A stretch of 64,000 bases of DNA from Gammaproteobacteria bacterium. Lineage in GTDB: Bacteria > Pseudomonadota > Gammaproteobacteria > Pseudomonadales > Pseudohongiellaceae. Position numbers and translations under genes: made by a program. The stretch lies in contig PASF01000002.1 of the NCBI GenBank assembly GCA_002711845.1, forward strand, positions 162,224 to 226,223, in the 5' to 3' direction. Below, in pieces: positions 55,512-62,973 of the stretch; position 1 is the first letter of the stretch, and each line of letters begins with the position of its first letter. Below the pieces are notes generated by a model. That model made no database searches. It saw only the letters and a program-made list of their open reading frames with translations, and was not told the DNA's origin.

Positions 55512-56075
55512 ATGTCACGCCTGATCAACGCCCTGCCCCTGTTGCTTGTCACCGTGTTCAGCGCCGGCGTATTAGCGCAATCATGGGAATGGGCGCCCGA
55601 CTTCCCCGAAGGCACCCAGCTGCCGCCGATTGCTGCCCAGGACCAGAGCGGCACCGTCCGCACGCTGGCCGACCTGAGTGGCGAAAAAGGCCTGGTATTG
55701 GTGTTGAGCCGCTCTTTTGATTGGTGCCCTTACTGCATCAGCCAGCTGCAACAGTTGGTGGAGGTTGCACCCCAGTTCGAAGTCATGGGGTTCAATGTCG
55801 CCACCATGACCTACGACTCCCTGGAAACACTCAACAATGCCGCAATAGACTACAGCACTGACTTCCCGCTGCTGCGGGATGAAGACACACAGCATTTCAG
55901 TGCGCTCGGTATCGTGAACGATCAGTACGAGCCCGGCGAACGCGCCTATGGTATTCCCTATCCCGGTATATTTCTGTTGAGCCCTGATGGCACCATCGAA
56001 GCCAAATTCGCTGAAGTCGACTACCGCGAGCGCCCCGATTTCAGTCTCGTCCTGGCGATTGCTGAAACACTCTAG
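55512..56075 (+). CDS. exported AhpC/TSA-type redoxin
   Basis: A 187-residue thioredoxin-fold protein from ATG 55512. A signal peptide (LINALPLLLVTVFSAGVLAQ) places it in the periplasm. The active site is SFDWCPYCISQLQQL near residue 75, a CxxC that fits the redoxin/AhpC-TSA fold; the middle holds DSLETLNNAAIDYSTDFPLLRDED as in peroxiredoxin-like proteins. It probably reduces peroxide or disulfides. The true electron donor is unknown. Confidence 0.8.
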   Translation: MSRLINALPLLLVTVFSAGVLAQSWEWAPDFPEGTQLPPIAAQDQSGTVRTLADLSGEKGLVLVLSRSFDWCPYCISQLQQLVEVAPQFEVMGFNVATMTYDSLETLNNAAIDYSTDFPLLRDEDTQHFSALGIVNDQYEPGERAYGIPYPGIFLLSPDGTIEAKFAEVDYRERPDFSLVLAIAETL

Positions 56076-56145
56076 CGTCAGAACCATCCCTCTGCCCATT
56101 CGGCCAATACCCTCTGCTGCCGGAATATGCTATCAAGTCACCTAA

Positions 56146-56727
56146 ATGGCGTATTCAGAGAATACGGGCGTTAAGGACCATCATCAGGTGCAGTTGATAC
56201 TTCCAGGAATAGAATACGAAGAGAGCTACCGCGATTACATCGAGGAGCTTGGAGATGAGGAGCGATACCCCTTCCCTCTCGACTTCGATCACTCTGATTT
56301 TGCGGCACTGTTGGCGAAGCTGGAAAGATTCAGGCAAAGCATTGACCTCCCCGAGGGGTTCGTGCCAGCAACCACCTACTGGTTAGTTCATGGGAGTGAC
56401 ATTGTAGGCGTTTCCAACCTCCGCCATTATCTCAACGACCGCATCCGATACGCAGGTGGCCATATTGGGCTGGGGATTAGACCGGCTTGGCGAGGTAGAG
56501 CTCTTGGGAATCGGCTATTGGAGCTCACTTTAGAGAAGGCTGCTGAGCACGGAATCAATCCTGTGTACGTCCACTGTCACAAACACAATGAGCCTTCTGC
56601 AAGAATGATTATCGCGAATGGCGGCGTTCTCGAATCCGAGATCAACGACGACGGAGAGGTTGTCCAACGGTATGTGGTCAATACTCCTAAACAATCTCAT
56701 ACAGTCCGCGCCTATGGCGCCGTATGA
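56146..56727 (+). CDS. GNAT acetyltransferase (COG3981-like)
   Basis: A 193-residue acetyltransferase. Acetyl-CoA motif A is IGLGIRPAWRGRALGNRLLEL (in pieces, residues about 105-124) and the late strand VHCHKHNEPSARMIIANGG fits the family. LPEGFVPATTYWLVHGSDIVG is typical of COG3981 proteins. Codons such as AGA and ATA are more frequent than in neighbours, and there is no clear ribosome site before ATG 56146, pointing to recent transfer. Substrate unknown. Confidence 0.85.
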   Translation: MAYSENTGVKDHHQVQLILPGIEYEESYRDYIEELGDEERYPFPLDFDHSDFAALLAKLERFRQSIDLPEGFVPATTYWLVHGSDIVGVSNLRHYLNDRIRYAGGHIGLGIRPAWRGRALGNRLLELTLEKAAEHGINPVYVHCHKHNEPSARMIIANGGVLESEINDDGEVVQRYVVNTPKQSHTVRAYGAV

Positions 56728-56793
56728 ATTAATTTACACCGACCAGCCTGAAGAGGTCTGTTTGGGGCAAGTCGCGAAAAGGCGGATAGAACA

Positions 56794-56813
56794 GCCTCAG
56801 AGGCGATTTTTTT
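56794..56813 (+). terminator. weak terminator-like hairpin after the GNAT gene
   Basis: GCCT-CAG-AGGC (56794-56804) followed by GA and seven T residues. The stem is only four pairs, so it is weak. Confidence 0.3.
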
Positions 56814-56816
56814 GAG

Positions 56817-57161
56817 GTGGCGCCAGTGTCATTAGCTATGGAAGACATTCTAAAAAAACTGACAGGCTACACACTCGCATTGCGAGATGCTTTAGAGCGT
56901 ACAAATGAGGCTAATGAACGGCCGAAACTCACCAGGCTCTTGGCCGCGGCAGCCGAAATGTATGCACTCTTGTATATGCACCAAACTACCGACGCAATAG
57001 CTCACATTGTCACAGTAGAGAACCGAATCCATGGTTGGTCGCCTCTCTCCGGTGACACCGGAGAGAAGGTCGCAAAAAAATGGGCAGAATTTATCGATGC
57101 GACAGGAATCGAGCCCCCAGACCGTTCAACCAACAATCTGGAAGGACCACGGCGCTCTTGA
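56817..57161 (+). CDS. hypothetical helical protein in accessory segment
   Basis: A 114-residue frame from GTG 56817; ATG 56838 is an alternative start that begins MEDILKKLTGYTLALRD. The sequence is helical with a run of Ala (RLLAAAAEMYALLYMHQ) and a Trp- and Pro-containing end. No motif, signal or membrane span is seen. It sits between the GNAT and methyltransferase genes in the lower-GC stretch. I do not recognise it. Confidence 0.5.
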   Translation: MAPVSLAMEDILKKLTGYTLALRDALERTNEANERPKLTRLLAAAAEMYALLYMHQTTDAIAHIVTVENRIHGWSPLSGDTGEKVAKKWAEFIDATGIEPPDRSTNNLEGPRRS

Positions 57162-57276
57162 TTTCGTCAACGAACAAGCTCATGGCTAAATCGAATACGG
57201 GATTTGATGTCCAGCGAATGGGCTACCGTGGATTCCAGGCATTTGTAAATAGTGACTACAATTCGTAGGTTTCTCA

Positions 57277-57879
57277 ATGCCCAGTGCAGCGATTAGCAGA
57301 TACTTTGATGAAACTGAAAACCGGCGCATTCGGGAAGACTTGGTCTTTGCGGTTGATAACGTTGCTGCGCCCAGGGTCGCTATAGACTGTGGCTGCGGGG
57401 CGGGTGCAGACATTCATTATCTGGCTGCAAATGGATTCACTGTGCACGGATTTGACGTGGAAGAGGAGTCTATACAACGATGTAAGAGGCGCTTCAGGGG
57501 CATTGAAAACGTGAAGCTTTCCAGGTCATCCTTTACCCAATACAAGTTTCCGAAGGCCTCTTTGGTTATTGCTGACGCCAGTTTTTTCTTCTGCCCAAAG
57601 AAGGAGTTCCCGGATGTTTGGACCAAAGTCTATGAATGCTTGCACCGGGGGGGAGTTTTCAGCGGCTCGTTTCTCGGCCCAGAGGATACGATGGCTGGCT
57701 CCGAGTACAATCGCGAAGACTTCTGGCCAGATGTGGCGATTTACACTGAGGAGGAGGTCCAAAAACTTTTTGTGAAGTATGAGGTGCTCCGGTTCAATGA
57801 ACATCGTTTGTCAGGCACAGCGCCTGGCGGAGAGCCACATGATTGGCACATATACTCGGTCGTCGCAAAGAAAATCTGA
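57277..57879 (+). CDS. class I SAM-dependent methyltransferase
   Basis: A 200-residue cytoplasmic methyltransferase. Motif I is VAIDCGCGAGADIHYLA near residues 30-46; VHGFDVEEESIQRCK gives the acidic ribose ligand; FPKASLVIADASFFFCPKKEF and HRGGVFSGSFLGPED follow. The last strand ends HDWHIYSVVAKKI. It resembles methyltransferase-domain-25 proteins such as TehB-like enzymes, but its substrate is unknown. Codon use matches the GNAT gene, not the flanks. Confidence 0.82.
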   Translation: MPSAAISRYFDETENRRIREDLVFAVDNVAAPRVAIDCGCGAGADIHYLAANGFTVHGFDVEEESIQRCKRRFRGIENVKLSRSSFTQYKFPKASLVIADASFFFCPKKEFPDVWTKVYECLHRGGVFSGSFLGPEDTMAGSEYNREDFWPDVAIYTEEEVQKLFVKYEVLRFNEHRLSGTAPGGEPHDWHIYSVVAKKI

Positions 57880-58040
57880 CCAGAGGTTTCCGAGGTCTGC
57901 GAGTAAATACCTTTAGGCGGGTTGCCCGAGACCAGGGAGATGTTTGCACAGTCCGCAAACTTCTGATTGAGATACAAAAATCCCATGAAGCATGTAAAAA
58001 TTGATATGGCCTGAACCGCTTAAAAGAGGCAATAATTCAT

Positions 58041-58080
58041 AAAAAAAGCCGCTGCCCGACACGGGGCAGCGGCTTTTTTT
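58041..58080. terminator. strong bidirectional terminator
   Basis: A perfect 17-bp stem (58041-58057 with 58064-58080) with a six-base loop GACACG. Each arm has seven A or T at its outer end, so it ends transcripts from both the methyltransferase side and the TonB receptor side. Confidence 0.92.
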
Positions 58081-58104
58081 AGGGGCCGTTAATCAAGGTC
58101 AGTA

Positions 58105-60978
58105 TCAGAACGGCTGCCAATCAAGGCTGATCCAGAACTGGCGTCCCCACGGCGTTTGCAGTCGTGTCTCAAAACCACCGAGCTGCGGCAGAGGTTGGGC
58201 GCGGTCATCGAAGACATTGGTGATGCCTGCACTCAACGTCAACTCGCTGTCGTAGAAGTTGTCAAACAGATACGAGTACTGCGCGTTGATCAACGTCTGT
58301 GAATCAATCAGGCGTGGCGCTTTGTAACCTGTCGTGAACGCAAAGAAAGAGCCATCAGTGGTGACATGATGCTGATAATTCGCGGTCATTGACGCACTGT
58401 GGTTATCCTTGAACCAGCTCAGTCGGGCATTGGCCTTCAGTTTGGGCATCGGCGGTACAATGCCGCTGTCGCCGTTCTGACGGCCTCGTGCGTCACGTAC
58501 AACACCGAACAGATCGACATACTCGTATTTGGCGAAATACGAAGCGCTCAGCGTGGTCGTGAAGTTGCCCAGGGTCGTGGTGGGGATGGAGTACCGCGCC
58601 TTGACATCCACCAGATCAATGGCAACTTCGGCGATATTGGCCGAGTTACGGATGGTCTTGACCACGGACTGGTCTGTGTCACTACGCTGTACGCCAGGTC
58701 CGGTCAACGGGCCCTGCGCCGCCAGCCACGCATTAGCCGCAGTTCGGGTTGCCGAACCGGGAGTGGCATCGTATGTCGCAGGTGTGGCGCCAATGGCGTT
58801 GAGCATTTGCGCAAATTGCAGCTCTACCGCGTCAACGGTACTCAACGCCCGTATACGATCCTGGTAATCAATGCGTTGGAAGTCCGCGCTCAGACTCAGT
58901 TCGTTAAGTGGCTCCCAGGTGAAACCAATATTGGTGATCTCAGAAGTCTCCGGGCGAATATCCGGGTTGCCGGAGGAGCAGCTGGTTGAACCCGCCAGCG
59001 TACGGCCGGTGATCGGGTCTGTGCCAGAAAACACTTCGCCACAACCTTCGTTGGGGTTGAAGGGTCGGTTGGCTCCGGGTGCGGGTGCGAGGAAACTTTC
59101 GCTCCACGAGGCGCGCAGCGCGAGGTCAGGCAAGGCCTCCCAGCGCAGGGCGATCTTGGGTGTAGTGGTTTCCAGATTCTGGTCGGTGAATTTTTCGTTC
59201 CTGGCAGCCAGTTGCAGGCTCAGGGTCTCATACAGCGGAACCTCGAACTCTACAAAGAATGCATTGACGTTGTCATCGTAGTCATTGGCCACCGGCGGTG
59301 CATCGGTAATCGAGCTGTTGTAGTTCTGCCCGAGTACCGAGAATGGGTTAGGGTAGTCCCGTACACGCGCTTCGCGGCGCTGGAAGCCCGCAGCCATTTG
59401 CGAGGCACCCCACGGTGTCTGGAAAACTTCACCAGTGGCCATGGTCTCGAACACTTCCAGGTTATTCCGGCTGACCTGCTGCTGGTTTTGCACGTTGTAC
59501 AGCCAGTCCACCAGTTCCTGGCTGTTGCTGGTCACGCCCTGAACATAGTCAGGTGAGCGTGGATCGGCAGAGCCAAACGGGTTGAAGTACTGGTTGCCCT
59601 CAGGGCCGCCCTGGCCTTGCAGTGCAGCCTGCAAATGCGGCAGAAGCAACGTGCGGCTTTCCACACTGCGGCGTGTCTCCTGAACGGTGTAGTAGCTATA
59701 GCCGGTCCAGGTGTCACTGATATCATAGCGTGCACTCAGCTTGTTGCTGTTGGTGTAATAGCGGTAATCCTGTACTTCGCGGCCGTCGTCTTCCAGGAAC
59801 GAAGGCTGAGTGGCCTGGTTGCCGGTAAACGGGCGCCAGTTGCGCGGTACAACGTCAAAACCGAAAGGGTTGGCGGGGTGATCGCCGGGGACCAGCAGCG
59901 CAAACTGATTGTTGGTGCTTTGCGACAGGCTGGACGATGTGTTGTAACGTGATTCGCGGTAGTTGTAGCTGGACTGCAATTCAAACTGCAGTCGAGCCGT
60001 GGCATCCCAGGTCAGGTTGTTGAAAAAAGTGTAATCAACATTGCCACGGGCATAGTCATGTTGGGGGCCGTAGTGGAAAAGGCAGGTGCTTGAGCCGTAG
60101 GGTTGACCACTGGGGTATGCCCCGGACTGGGTTTTGTCTTCGGCGCCATCGTTGTAGGTGCCACAGGCCGGATCACGTAGCAGGCCGCCGGTGCCACCGT
60201 CACCGATACCGCCGACCGCACGCTGGAATGCACCTGGGTTGCCTGAGGTGGATTCGGAGATATCGTATGCCAGGTACTCTGGGCGCTCGGATCGCAGCAC
60301 GGGTGTTTTCTTCGATGCTTCCAGCGCCGCTACCCAGTTGATACTGTTAGCAAAGGAGCGTCCGAAAAGGACTGCCAGCTTCGGCTCTTCGAAGGAGCGA
60401 TCCTGATCTGCCTGGTAGTAACTGCGCACGCGAATGCCATCAAATTCCTTGATCGGAATCAGGTTGACGACACCGGCCACCGCGTCGGAACCGTACAGCG
60501 CAGAACCACCGTCCAGCACAACCTCGAGTCGGCTCATGGCAATGTCTGGCAGCAACGAAGCGACGGCGCCGTCGTTCACTGAGCGGGTACCATCAACCAG
60601 AGTCAATGTACTGTTGACGCCCAGGCCGCGCAGGTTAAATCGCGCAGCATTGGAATCCTGTTGGCCGTTCTGGGTTGAGTTTACGTTGGCGACCACATCA
60701 GTGTTTTGGGTGTAGGGCAGGTCACGTATAAACTGGCCCATCGCCGGGGCGCCAGACTCAAGCAGATCGGCCTGGCTGACGGTGTCTACCGGTGATGCGC
60801 CGGCAAATGCGCTGTTACGAATATAAGAGCCAGTTACCACAACTTCTTCAAGTTCCGGTGCGTCACTTTGTGCTGCTGCAATTGCAGGTACTACAAGTGA
60901 CGAAGCAATACATGCAGAGATAAGGTGAGAGAAAGCACCTTTCTTACTGCGCTTGAAATTCTTATAGATAGTTGACAT
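58105..60978 (-). CDS. TonB-dependent outer-membrane receptor
   Basis: A 957-residue receptor from ATG 60978 (GGGGAGAA ribosome site). A signal peptide ends near AIAAAQ (about residue 37). The TonB box is LEEVVVTGS, followed by the plug domain (GQFIRDLPYTQNTD, FNLRGLGVNSTLTLVDG, VVLDGGSALYGSDAVAGVVNLI) and a large 22-strand barrel ending in an aromatic residue (LDWQPF). Two Cys pairs lie in loops (CGTYND with STCLFHYG; GCGEVF with TSCSSG). Large receptors of this type import siderophores, cobalamin or oligo-nutrients. No partner transporter or regulator is near, so substrate is open. Confidence 0.92.
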   Translation of the reverse strand: MSTIYKNFKRSKKGAFSHLISACIASSLVVPAIAAAQSDAPELEEVVVTGSYIRNSAFAGASPVDTVSQADLLESGAPAMGQFIRDLPYTQNTDVVANVNSTQNGQQDSNAARFNLRGLGVNSTLTLVDGTRSVNDGAVASLLPDIAMSRLEVVLDGGSALYGSDAVAGVVNLIPIKEFDGIRVRSYYQADQDRSFEEPKLAVLFGRSFANSINWVAALEASKKTPVLRSERPEYLAYDISESTSGNPGAFQRAVGGIGDGGTGGLLRDPACGTYNDGAEDKTQSGAYPSGQPYGSSTCLFHYGPQHDYARGNVDYTFFNNLTWDATARLQFELQSSYNYRESRYNTSSSLSQSTNNQFALLVPGDHPANPFGFDVVPRNWRPFTGNQATQPSFLEDDGREVQDYRYYTNSNKLSARYDISDTWTGYSYYTVQETRRSVESRTLLLPHLQAALQGQGGPEGNQYFNPFGSADPRSPDYVQGVTSNSQELVDWLYNVQNQQQVSRNNLEVFETMATGEVFQTPWGASQMAAGFQRREARVRDYPNPFSVLGQNYNSSITDAPPVANDYDDNVNAFFVEFEVPLYETLSLQLAARNEKFTDQNLETTTPKIALRWEALPDLALRASWSESFLAPAPGANRPFNPNEGCGEVFSGTDPITGRTLAGSTSCSSGNPDIRPETSEITNIGFTWEPLNELSLSADFQRIDYQDRIRALSTVDAVELQFAQMLNAIGATPATYDATPGSATRTAANAWLAAQGPLTGPGVQRSDTDQSVVKTIRNSANIAEVAIDLVDVKARYSIPTTTLGNFTTTLSASYFAKYEYVDLFGVVRDARGRQNGDSGIVPPMPKLKANARLSWFKDNHSASMTANYQHHVTTDGSFFAFTTGYKAPRLIDSQTLINAQYSYLFDNFYDSELTLSAGITNVFDDRAQPLPQLGGFETRLQTPWGRQFWISLDWQPF

Positions 60979-61450
60979 TGGTTCTCCCCAAATATGTCGG
61001 TTCCTCAGAGTCACGAAAAAATTACAAATAATGTGATCCGGCACTGTTCAAGTTCCGGCGCGGCGCGATTCTAAGACTTATCAACGTGTCTGGAAAGTAT
61101 TGACTGCGCTGGGAGCCGCGATTTTACAGGCTATGCGAAGAGTCCGGGCTGGGAAAAAATCCCAATACGAAAGGTCGGGCCTTGTGACAAAAGGCTTTCA
61201 AAGCTGTGACAACGTTTTCTATCGACGACGGGATTAATTGTAACTTTTATTGTCAAACGCGCCTGTTTGCGACGGATCCCCAAAAAAACAGACAAAAAGG
61301 CGACTTGGTCGTTGTATTGTGATTCTTTTTTGATTAAGGGAGTGATGGGGTGCCAACTTTGTTTAATAACCCCAGTGGCCATCCTGGCTTGATCATCTGT
61401 ATGAATGAGAGGTATCTTGGCAGAGGCCACAGTATCGGTGTAAAAATGTC
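60979..61450. other. control region between TonB receptor and NTF2-like gene
   Basis: About 470 bases between divergent genes. On the minus strand TAGAAT (61068-61073) with TTTCCA 17 bases upstream is a possible receptor promoter. Further up are two TGTGACAA boxes (see the next entry). Small frames here look spurious. Confidence 0.4.
61182..61212. repeat. TTGTGACAA direct repeat around a small palindrome
   Basis: TTGTGACAA (61182-61190) and CTGTGACAA (61204-61212) repeat with a 22-base period, about two helix turns; GCTTTCAAAGC, a perfect 11-base palindrome, sits between them. The same TTGTGAC word occurs upstream of the DUF5916 gene. It may be an operator for the receptor gene. Confidence 0.4.
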
Positions 61451-61870
61451 ATGAATATACAGAAACAGGATGAAATAAGGCAACGGTTGCGTGCCATAGG
61501 TGACGCATTCTCGAGTCTGGACTTTGACGCCTGGCTATCGCATTTCTGTGTTCCACGCATGGTGATCTCGAAGGGGGCCGTGTTCTCCTCATCGTCCTAT
61601 GATGACACTCGCAGTATGATGATGCCGGTGTTTGACAGCCTGCGAAAGCGTGGCTTCAGCCGCACCCGGCTGGACACCTGCCGGATAAAGCTGCTGAGTG
61701 ACACAACTGCCATGGCGAGCACAGTCTGGACCCGACTCGACGATAGCGGCAACATGCTTGAGACGCTGGGCGCGACGTATACACTGGTATCAGGCGGCGG
61801 CACCTGGAAAGTTGCCGTGGTCATGTCACATAGCGCTGAGGCGGTGGCAATTGAGGGCACAGATGAATAG
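61451..61870 (+). CDS. NTF2-like (SnoaL/DUF4440-type) protein
   Basis: A 139-residue protein with the cone-shaped NTF2-like fold pattern: long helix QKQDEIRQRLRAIGDAFSSLDFDAWLSHF (in pieces), a middle helix MMMPVFDSLRKRGFSRTRL, and strands near the end (ASTVWTRLDDSGNMLETLGATYTLVSGGGTWKVAVVMSH). Members bind small ligands or act as isomerases; nothing here says which. It precedes the cytochrome b561 gene by 21 bases and is likely co-transcribed with it. Confidence 0.65.
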   Translation: MNIQKQDEIRQRLRAIGDAFSSLDFDAWLSHFCVPRMVISKGAVFSSSSYDDTRSMMMPVFDSLRKRGFSRTRLDTCRIKLLSDTTAMASTVWTRLDDSGNMLETLGATYTLVSGGGTWKVAVVMSHSAEAVAIEGTDE

Positions 61871-61891
61871 AGTGATGCCAGGCGGTGGACA

Positions 61892-62443
61892 GTGAACACA
61901 TCTTCGCTGCGGGCCCGGAAGTATCCGGTCGGCTGGCGGGTCGTGCATTGGTTGGTCGCCGTCATGGTGCTGACGCTGATTCCCGTCGGATTATGGATGA
62001 CGGCGCGCGGTGAGGCCAATGTCTGGGGCGCGCTCACCAATGCCCTGTACAGTTCACACAAAGCCATCGGTTTCACCGTGCTGCTATTGATGCTGATGCG
62101 CATCGCTATGAAAATACGGCTTGGCACGCCGTCCTACCCGGACACCATGCCGCGCCGCCTGGCACAGGCCGCGACGGGACTGCACCATCTGCTTTATCTG
62201 CTGCTGGTGCTGGCCCCGTTGTCTGGCTGGGCCGGTGTCACGGCCTATCCGGCGCTGGTAACACTGGGTGGCTACGATCTGCCAGCCATGCCGTTTGTGC
62301 CACAGAATCGCGAGCTGGCCGAACAATTATTTGGGGTACATGGCGCGCTTGCGATAACGTTGGCGGTACTGATTGTCGGCCATATCGGCGCCGCTGTTCG
62401 GCATATGCTGCGCAAGGATGGCATTGTGCGGCGAATGCTTTGA
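61892..62443 (+). CDS. cytochrome b561-type protein
   Basis: A 183-residue inner-membrane cytochrome with four helices. His residues for two hemes are in WRVVHWLVAVMVL (about 14-27), SSHKAIGFTVLLL (about 53-65), LHHLLYLLLVLAPLSGW (about 95-112) and GVHGALAITLAVLIVGHIGAAV (in pieces, about 148-168). These are the usual places in prokaryotic b561. It likely carries electrons from ubiquinol to a periplasmic acceptor such as superoxide. Start GTG 61892. Confidence 0.85.
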   Translation: MNTSSLRARKYPVGWRVVHWLVAVMVLTLIPVGLWMTARGEANVWGALTNALYSSHKAIGFTVLLLMLMRIAMKIRLGTPSYPDTMPRRLAQAATGLHHLLYLLLVLAPLSGWAGVTAYPALVTLGGYDLPAMPFVPQNRELAEQLFGVHGALAITLAVLIVGHIGAAVRHMLRKDGIVRRML

Positions 62444-62465
62444 CGTCACCGGGCTGTGTTCCGGG

Positions 62466-62942
62466 TCAGGCCTCGTAGTGTGCCATCAGCCGGTTCATGC
62501 CCAGTACATGGGGTTCCACTTTCTCCAGAAACGCTGCCAGCTCAAGGCCATCGGCCAGCACCGGCTCCAGGTCCAGAGCAAGCACCCAGAAGAAGTAATG
62601 ATGCCGGCCGTGGCCCGATGGCGGCTTGGGACCACCGTAGCCAGCGTTGTCAAAATTGTTCATGCCCTGCGCATATTCTTTACAGCCTTGTGGCAGGTGA
62701 GTGGCTTCAGGTGGAATGTTATAAATCAGCCAGTGCACAAAACCGTAGTTGCCCGTCGTCGAGATCAGCGGCGCATCGGGATCGTGACAGAACACGGCCA
62801 ATGACCGGGTGCCCTCGGGGATGTTGGTCCAGCGCAGGTCTGGCGACACGTTACCACCGTCAAAGCTGTGTTTGTTATCAATGCGCTCTCCTGGCACCAG
62901 GTCGTGACTGATAAGTGTCATGTCTGAAAGTGCAAATGTCAT
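62466..62942 (-). CDS. YbhB/YbcL family (Raf kinase inhibitor-like) protein
   Basis: A 158-residue phosphatidylethanolamine-binding-fold protein. The ligand site is given by LAVFCHDPDAPL (DPDAP), FVHWLIYNIPPEA (HW), and YGGPKPPSGHGRHHYFFWVLAL (GPKPPxGxxHHYxF). Length matches YbhB and YbcL, which have no proven enzyme role. The ATG at 62942 is close behind the permease gene (31 bases), in the same direction. Confidence 0.92.
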   Translation of the reverse strand: MTFALSDMTLISHDLVPGERIDNKHSFDGGNVSPDLRWTNIPEGTRSLAVFCHDPDAPLISTTGNYGFVHWLIYNIPPEATHLPQGCKEYAQGMNNFDNAGYGGPKPPSGHGRHHYFFWVLALDLEPVLADGLELAAFLEKVEPHVLGMNRLMAHYEA

Positions 62943-62973
62943 AGTTACTCCTTTTGGGTCAGAAACGGTGTGG

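Noticed and set aside
56680-57990. Integron attC sites bordering the GNAT, unknown and methyltransferase genes.
   Set aside because: CCTAAACAATCTC near 56690 and TTTAGGCGGGTTG near 57910 recall attC ends, but no RYYYAAC...GTTRRRY pair could be matched around any of the genes.
61131-61430. A 99-codon minus frame upstream of the TonB receptor.
   Set aside because: No ribosome site, no recognisable fold, and it overlaps regulatory-looking repeats.
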